DNA from: Adineta ricciae
Lineage: Eukaryota; Rotifera; Eurotatoria; Adinetida; Adinetidae
Reading direction: 5' to 3'
NCBI GenBank assembly: GCA_905250025.1
Contig: CAJNOJ010000192.1
Location: 140,628 to 204,627, forward strand
DNA length: 64,000 nucleotides
Shown here: positions 59,001 through 64,000 of the stretch, piece by piece
Numbering within the stretch: position 1 is the stretch's first letter
Layout of the letters: the number at the start of each line of letters is the position of its first letter
Made by a program: the position numbers and the translations under genes
The notes under the pieces: model-generated
What the model was told of the DNA's origin: nothing
The model's input: only the letters and a program-made list of their open reading frames with translations
Database searches by the model: none

Positions 59001-62000
59001 GAGTCGATATGGTAACGTGTTGACAAACACACCGATAAGGTTTTCAAGTTCCGCTCGTGTTCGATTTGCAATCACTGTGAGCACACAAAGATCGTCTTCT
59101 TGAGTAAGTTTGGATAAAAACGTGTAGAATGCGGCTAGTCCCAACTGGAAAAGAGTCGTCTCGTGTGTTTTCATAAGTTCAAGCATACTATCGACTACGT
59201 CGTTGGATAACTGTAGGGTGATTGTTATACCACGACCTGAGAGACTTTTATCGGTTCGTGGGCAATCATACGGCAGCTGAAGATAATAATTTGAGAAACC
59301 ATCTAATTGTTGTTTCCAAAAGGCTTTTGCCTCGTCCATATTTCTTTCTTTTTCATGTATCGCATAATCAATATAATCTAACCTAGAAGATGACAGAGAT
59401 TGATCGGTTGAGTAGACTTTCTTCAGATCTTGAAAGAACACGTCAATTGAACCACCGTCGAATGCTGCATGGTGAAAATTGAAAACCAGTAGATCGGATG
59501 GCTGAAGAAGATCATTATCGATAGTCGACAATCGTCGAATAGCATGACATCGAAATACTCGTGCTTTACTCAGATCGAACAAACGAGAGTTCGTTTCTTC
59601 ATCATATATAATCTTTTTTACATCTACATCTGTCTCAGCTAGTGTCAAGATGACTTCTACTTGTACTTGGTCCAAAACCTCTTGCTGCAATACACCAGCA
59701 TTCTCATCAAATGTTAGACAGGTTCGAAGTGCCTTGTGTTTTTGAATTACTGCTAATAAGGCCCGATTTAATCTCTCCAATGAGACAGATGTCTGGATAA
59801 TTTCATAGACCAGAGGAATATGGTAAGTAGCGACTGCATTAGTCACACTGCTAAAACGGACACGCTCATCCAAGTATAGGCGAGTTTGAGCGAAAGATGC
59901 AGGTCCTGAAAGATTATGAGTCAAGAAGATATTTGGTTCGAGAACATCTTACCTCTGGTAATATTAAAAGAATGCCAGTGTGGCTCTATAATCATCTGAT
60001 GGTCTTCGAGTAATTGAGCATGATCGTGAATAGTTGCATGACGAAATAACTTACTGATATCGACTGTTTGATGAAATTCGGTTTGATAGACATGTTGAAG
60101 TTTCATGAGAAGAAGCGAATTACCACCTAACGCGAAGAAACTAACGCTTGTAGAAGAAATCGATTCGAGATGCAACACTTGAGACCAAATCGATGAAATT
60201 TGTTGTTCTATGTCGGTATGATGCTGTTCGTCTAGTGCATTCGAGTTAAACGAGAGAAGGAGTGAAAAATCAGGAGGTGGGAGTGCTTTGCGATCCAATT
60301 TGCCATTCGGATTTAGTGGAAAATGGTCGATCAGAATAAATAACGATGGCACCATATACAATGGCAGACGTTCTCGACATGTCTCACGTAACAGACTGAT
60401 GTTCATGGAAACTTTTGTTTGAACATAGGCAACGAGATGTTCTAAATTGTCGTGCTCTCGTTTTATAACAACACAATTGCTGATTTCCGGTGTAAACCGC
60501 ATAATAGTTGCTTCAATTTCGCCTAATTCGATGCGTTGTCCTCTCAATTTGACTTGAAAATCAGTTCGCCCACTAAAATACAAGCGACCTGTTCTGGTAT
60601 CGACGCGCACGAGATCTCCTGTTCTATAGAGTACGCCTTGTTCTTGTGGCAAGGACACCAGCGCTTCATGTGTCAAATCTGCTCGATTGAGGTACCCGCG
60701 AAAGACAGCCTGACCACCAATGAAGAGCTGACCGACCTGTTTGTCGCAGAGAACAGGCTGAAAATATCTATCAAGAACATGACATGTGTAACCAGCAAGT
60801 GGCCGACCGATCGGTAAAGAATTTTGCTCAAGATCGTCCTTCGTAATTAGATGAAAAGTAGCTGCGAAGATGCATTCCGTAGGACCATAGAGATGATAGA
60901 TAAGTGCAGTCGAGTTTAAACAGTTGTAGAGTTGGGTTGCTGTTTGAGGCCGAAGTAATTCACCTAAACATAAAAATGTTTCTAAATTAAATCAGAAAAA
61001 ATATATGTTACCTTACCTATAGAGCAGAGACGCTTCAAACTGAACAATGTTTGACGTCGATCAGGACAGTCGTGTACATGTTGAGCAAGTATAGCAAGAA
61101 GCGTGGGTACAGTAACAGCAAAACTTATTTCATGTCGTTGTACGGTCGATGTCAAATAGTTCATGTCAAGATTTCCGGTAGGTCGAAGAAGACAAATAGA
61201 TCCGCCTAGCCAGAGTGTACCTAAGATTTCCTGTATGTGAATGTCGAATGTAGGTGGTGTTATTTGTAGAACAGTATCGTTACGAGCCATAATCGCCGAG
61301 TAAGCGAGTGCATCAACACAAGCGGCAAAATTCTGGTGGCTGATGGGAACCGCTTTTGGTGTACCAGTCGAGCCACTGGTAAAAATTACGTAAGCAATCG
61401 AATTGATGTAGACATTGGTATCATCATCATTATCAATCCAGCCTGTTGAGGTCAGCAACGTGAGTATTTGATCGATGTTAATATTATTTGATGAGATAAA
61501 TTTGCATGTTCGATTGTGACAAAGGACACACTTTGCTCGTACCTGTTCGATCATTGATTGAAGTCGTGCTGATGGTTGATCCGGAGATAGAGGACAATAT
61601 GAAGCACCGCTCATTAGAATCGACAATATACCGATAACCTATTATAAAACAAGAGAATATCACTACTCTTCGTATGCTGAAAGCAAGTTCCACTTACCAT
61701 TTCGATGGAGCGCTCGACACATTGAGCAATGATGTCGCCTGGCTGTACGTGACAGTTTTCCTTGAGATGATGAGCCAGCAATTGTGATGAATGTAACAGT
61801 TCAGCATAAGTTAACGATTGATCGTCGAAAACCACTGCTAGTTTCTGTGGATGTTCCTCGGTTTGATATGCAAACCGTTGGTGGATAGGCAGTAGATTTT
61901 TATGAAGAGACACCTGCTCGCTGCTGTTTGCTAGTTGATGTAATATTTGAGTTTCATTTGGAAGGAGTAATGAAAATTCAAAGATTGAACTCGTCAGTGA

Positions 62001-63362
62001 GCTGCACAACAGCTGACCAAGAAGAGATTCAAATCTACGAGCCATAGTAATAATTGTAGACTCATCGAACAAGTCACGAGCGTACACAAAGGAACCAGTC
62101 ATCTGTTCGCGTTCATTCATTACGATTGATAAACATAAATCGTATTTAGTCGTATTGGGTGGACGAATACAACGAGTAAGTTCATATTTGTCGCCCAATT
62201 CTATCTTACTTGTGATAGTCTGAAATCGAAATCCATTTGTCATGTACGGCAATGATTTCATATTCTTAGCCATCGTCTTGATATGTTCTATAAGATGGAT
62301 GAACGGTTTTTCAGATTCAATCATGATGGTTGTACACGCGGTTTCGTATTGACTTCCATCATTCACGTAGCTGTCGATGGTGAGATCTTGGCATTGTGTC
62401 AATTTATAGAGGAAAACATAATAGGCAGACAAGTACACTTGAGATAGGGTAGTTTGTAGTTGACAAGCAAAATTAGCGAGTGACTCGCCTCCATCTAGTT
62501 CCAGATTCACTGTTGACGCACGACCCGTACGAGCTGATGTTAATGGGCAATGATCGTAGGGTAATTGTAACTGATGTCCAAGATCTGATTCTGATAACAT
62601 ACTGTCATCTCTATCATCTCGTTCATACAATGTATAGTCAATATAGATCGGTGTGTGATTGTCATTCATGTCGAGTGTGAGAGTTGAATAAGCCTCTTTA
62701 AAATCGGCCAGAAAAATAGATTCGATGAAATAATCGAAGATGGCATAATGAAAATTGAGTAGCAGCATATCTCCACCAGTGAGAAGATCTTCATCTTCTC
62801 CATTGGTTCTTCGAATCGCATGACATTGAAACACTCGATCGCAGATAAGATTAAAATGAGTTTGCAACATTTCTTCGTTTTCACTCTCAACTTTACTAAT
62901 TTGCACAAAGGAGACATTATCCATATCGTCAAACGATACATCAGATTGATGTAGCCGGATACGCAATGTTGGATGTTTGCGGATGAGGAGTGTCAATGCA
63001 CAATTAAGACGTTGAAGAGAAAGGGATGAGCCAGGCGTTACGATAAACACGATTTGTGAAGCAGAATTATTAACTTTGCTTTGATCTGCATGATTTAATG
63101 CTGCGTTGTTTGTCGTGAGTAAACGAACATGTTGAATAATAGTTGGTTGTGTCAAAAAGTCCGATCGATTGAGCTGTCGATGCGGACTCAAGTCGAATTG
63201 ATAGCGACTGAAAAGTTCCATCAAGGTCAAAGATGAACCACCCAACGCGAACCACGTTATAGAATCGTCAGTAGGAACACTGTCTAGATGTAACAGAGAA
63301 CACCAGAGTCGACGTACCTTGTACTGAATATCGTTCGAATTTGTAGAATTTTCTAGGGACAT
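48473..63362 (-). CDS. Giant non-ribosomal peptide synthetase, main part
   Basis: Exons: 61698-63362, 61017-61638, 59953-60963, 57704-59905, 56641-57657, 53388-56591, 51747-53338, 50077-51682 and 48473-50023, then the four exons at 30977-34558. Lengths sum to a multiple of three, about 5,950 residues. Order: T-C-A-T-C-A-T-C-A-T-C-A-T-C-A-T-C-T. C2-C5 keep HHAAFDG; A domains keep TSGSTG, YGPAE/YAPAE, YRTGDL and NGK-(L/V/I)-DR; carriers keep GGNS. ATP-dependent assembly of a peptide of about five residues is expected. It starts at ATG 63362 directly in a carrier domain. Such genes are known in bdelloids and attributed to horizontal transfer; introns show adaptation to the host. The product is unknown. 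Confidence 0.92.
50077..53338 (-). other. NRPS module 4 (C4-A4-T4)
   Basis: C4 has HHAAFDGTS; A4 has TSGSTGKPKVVP, YGPAE, YRTGDL and NGKVDRKALP. One intron lies just before the IGILSILMSDASY motif, at the same place as the first A1 intron. Code read by eye: DIQICLLLIK, similar to A1. T4 has GGNSLLLMKL. Confidence 0.82.
53388..56591 (-). other. NRPS module 3 (C3-A3-T3), single exon
   Basis: The whole module is one 3,204-nt exon, unlike the other modules. C3 has HHAAFDGTS; A3 has TSGSTGEPKGVQ, YGPAE, YKTGDL and NGKIDRARLP; T3 has GGNSLLLIKL. Code read by eye: DAPHCSLDIK, unlike the other four. This module looks like a separate lineage. Confidence 0.82.
56641..59905 (-). other. NRPS module 2 (C2-A2-T2)
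   Basis: C2 begins PASFAQTRLYLDERVRF and has NFHHAAFDGGS. A2 has TSGSTGTPKVVP, an unusual YAPAE in place of YGPTE, and one intron after ITVGG. Code read by eye: DENDIVIVSK, close to A5. T2 has GGNSLLLMKL. Confidence 0.82.
59953..63362 (-). other. NRPS loading carrier T0 and module 1 (C1-A1-T1)
   Basis: T0 is at residues 10-82 with the phosphopantetheine Ser44 (ALGGSSLTLMEL). C1 lacks the SFAQTRLY start motif, and its active motif is HYAIFDY at 205-211 instead of HHxxxDG, so the catalytic His is Tyr: probably inactive. A1 is complete ([33 protein letters not shown]) with two introns. Code read by eye: DIQVCILFAK. T1 has GGNSLLLMKL. Confidence 0.8.
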
Positions 63363-63711
63363 GTTTTAAACGAAATGATTTTAGTTAAAAACTAGTTGTC
63401 CTTGAAAGAAAAAGTATAGTGATTAAGAAAACTTTTTTTCGGGTTTAAGAGCAAAACGATTGAATTATTGCATTTATTGTCGTGTCAAAATGAAGACAAA
63501 AAGTCGTAAATCTCGCCGAGATTTTGCACTATCATCATGTTGCTGGTTTTTATGATCAATGAATGATTTATGAGCTTACTTGAAAGTACATCAAACGTGC
63601 ATCATCATCATCATCGTCCTTATCTACAATCTCAGATGAAATAAACTCAGCTCATTCACCTCTCTTCTAGGCAAGTAGTTGCAAGTGATACCTAATTTCT
63701 TTCAAATAACG
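63363..63711. promoter_or_regulatory. Divergent promoter region
   Basis: 349 bp separate the NRPS start (minus strand) from the start of an unknown gene (plus strand), so both promoters should lie here. A CATCATCATCATCATC run sits near 63600. No specific factor site can be named. Confidence 0.5.
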
Positions 63712-64000
63712 ATGTCGTCAGAAAGTACAATCATCGAATCAGACCAAACTTTGCAACCGCCATTTAAAATGCCTCGAGCACCACCTCATGTTTATTCCTG
63801 TTTTGTCATTAATCGTACGCAACATCCTGTAGAATGTATGGTTCACTATGATGGTCGTCCAGGTGAAGACAAATTCAACGAAGATGTTCATGTCACTATT
63901 CCAGCGAATGATGAAAAATTTTTTCCTCGTCGTTTATTTCAACCAGATTTACCTGATTCGTATTGCAAATGGGTCAAGATTGTGACACATATTAAAGTGA
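63712..64000 (+). CDS. Unknown protein, 5' part (cut by window end)
   Basis: Open from ATG 63712 to the window edge, at least 96 codons (MSSESTIIESDQTLQPPFKM, then HVYSCFVINRTQHPVECMVH, then FFPRRLFQPDLPDSYCKWVK). No signal peptide or membrane span visible. The alternating hydrophobic pattern suggests a beta-sandwich. I do not recognise it. It is divergent from the NRPS, so shared regulation is possible. Confidence 0.6.
   Translation, partial: MSSESTIIESDQTLQPPFKMPRAPPHVYSCFVINRTQHPVECMVHYDGRPGEDKFNEDVHVTIPANDEKFFPRRLFQPDLPDSYCKWVKIVTHIKV

Noticed and set aside
63590..63625. CATCATCATC run as a microsatellite
   Set aside because: Too short and too few units to call a repeat feature.

Overview
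The window looks like nuclear DNA of a bdelloid rotifer, probably Adineta or a relative (inference). The reasons are AT-rich DNA, spliceosomal introns of about 49-90 nt, NHL-repeat, F-box and LRR proteins, a very large intron-bearing non-ribosomal peptide synthetase (NRPS) in an animal-type genome, and two slightly divergent copies of almost every gene. I see no convincing rRNA, tRNA, CRISPR array or telomeric repeat.

The key to the layout is that the scaffold appears to interleave two homologous copies (A and B) of one locus. Single-N joints lie at 5256, 7375, 9655, 15795, 34559 and 48472. Copy A reads 5257-7374, 7376-9654, 15796-34558, then 48473 onward. Its pieces overlap by 221 bp, 221 bp and 28 bp (27/28 identical). 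Copy B reads 1-5255, 9656-15794, 34560-48471, with a missing stretch equivalent to 98 bp of copy A and then a 58-bp overlap. Most apparent duplications are therefore probably alleles, not tandem paralogues. Copy B ends inside the NRPS.

Gene order on the reconstructed locus, left to right: an LRR membrane receptor (+), cut by an assembly palindrome; a decayed LRR pseudogene carrying a piggyBac-like MITE; an F-box/importin-alpha-like armadillo gene (-); three tandem paralogues of an unrecognised two-pass, cysteine-rich membrane protein family (-); an isochorismatase-like hydrolase (+); a phytanoyl-CoA dioxygenase-like enzyme (+); an NHL-repeat membrane protein (-); a decaying small membrane protein (-); an F-box/LRR gene (-); an F-box/LamG gene (-); the NRPS (-, about 5,950 residues); and a divergently transcribed unknown gene (+) cut by the window end.

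The NRPS reads T-(C-A-T)x5-C-T: five adenylation domains, an apparently dead first C domain and no thioesterase. With the Fe(II)/2-oxoglutarate oxygenase and the cysteine hydrolase about 8-11 kb away, it could belong to a small biosynthetic neighbourhood. Bdelloid NRPS genes are known and thought to be acquired horizontally; linkage to these two enzymes is my inference. Several genes carry lesions in only one copy (frameshifts, lost splice donor, 160-bp deletion, intron presence/absence), consistent with ongoing allelic decay.
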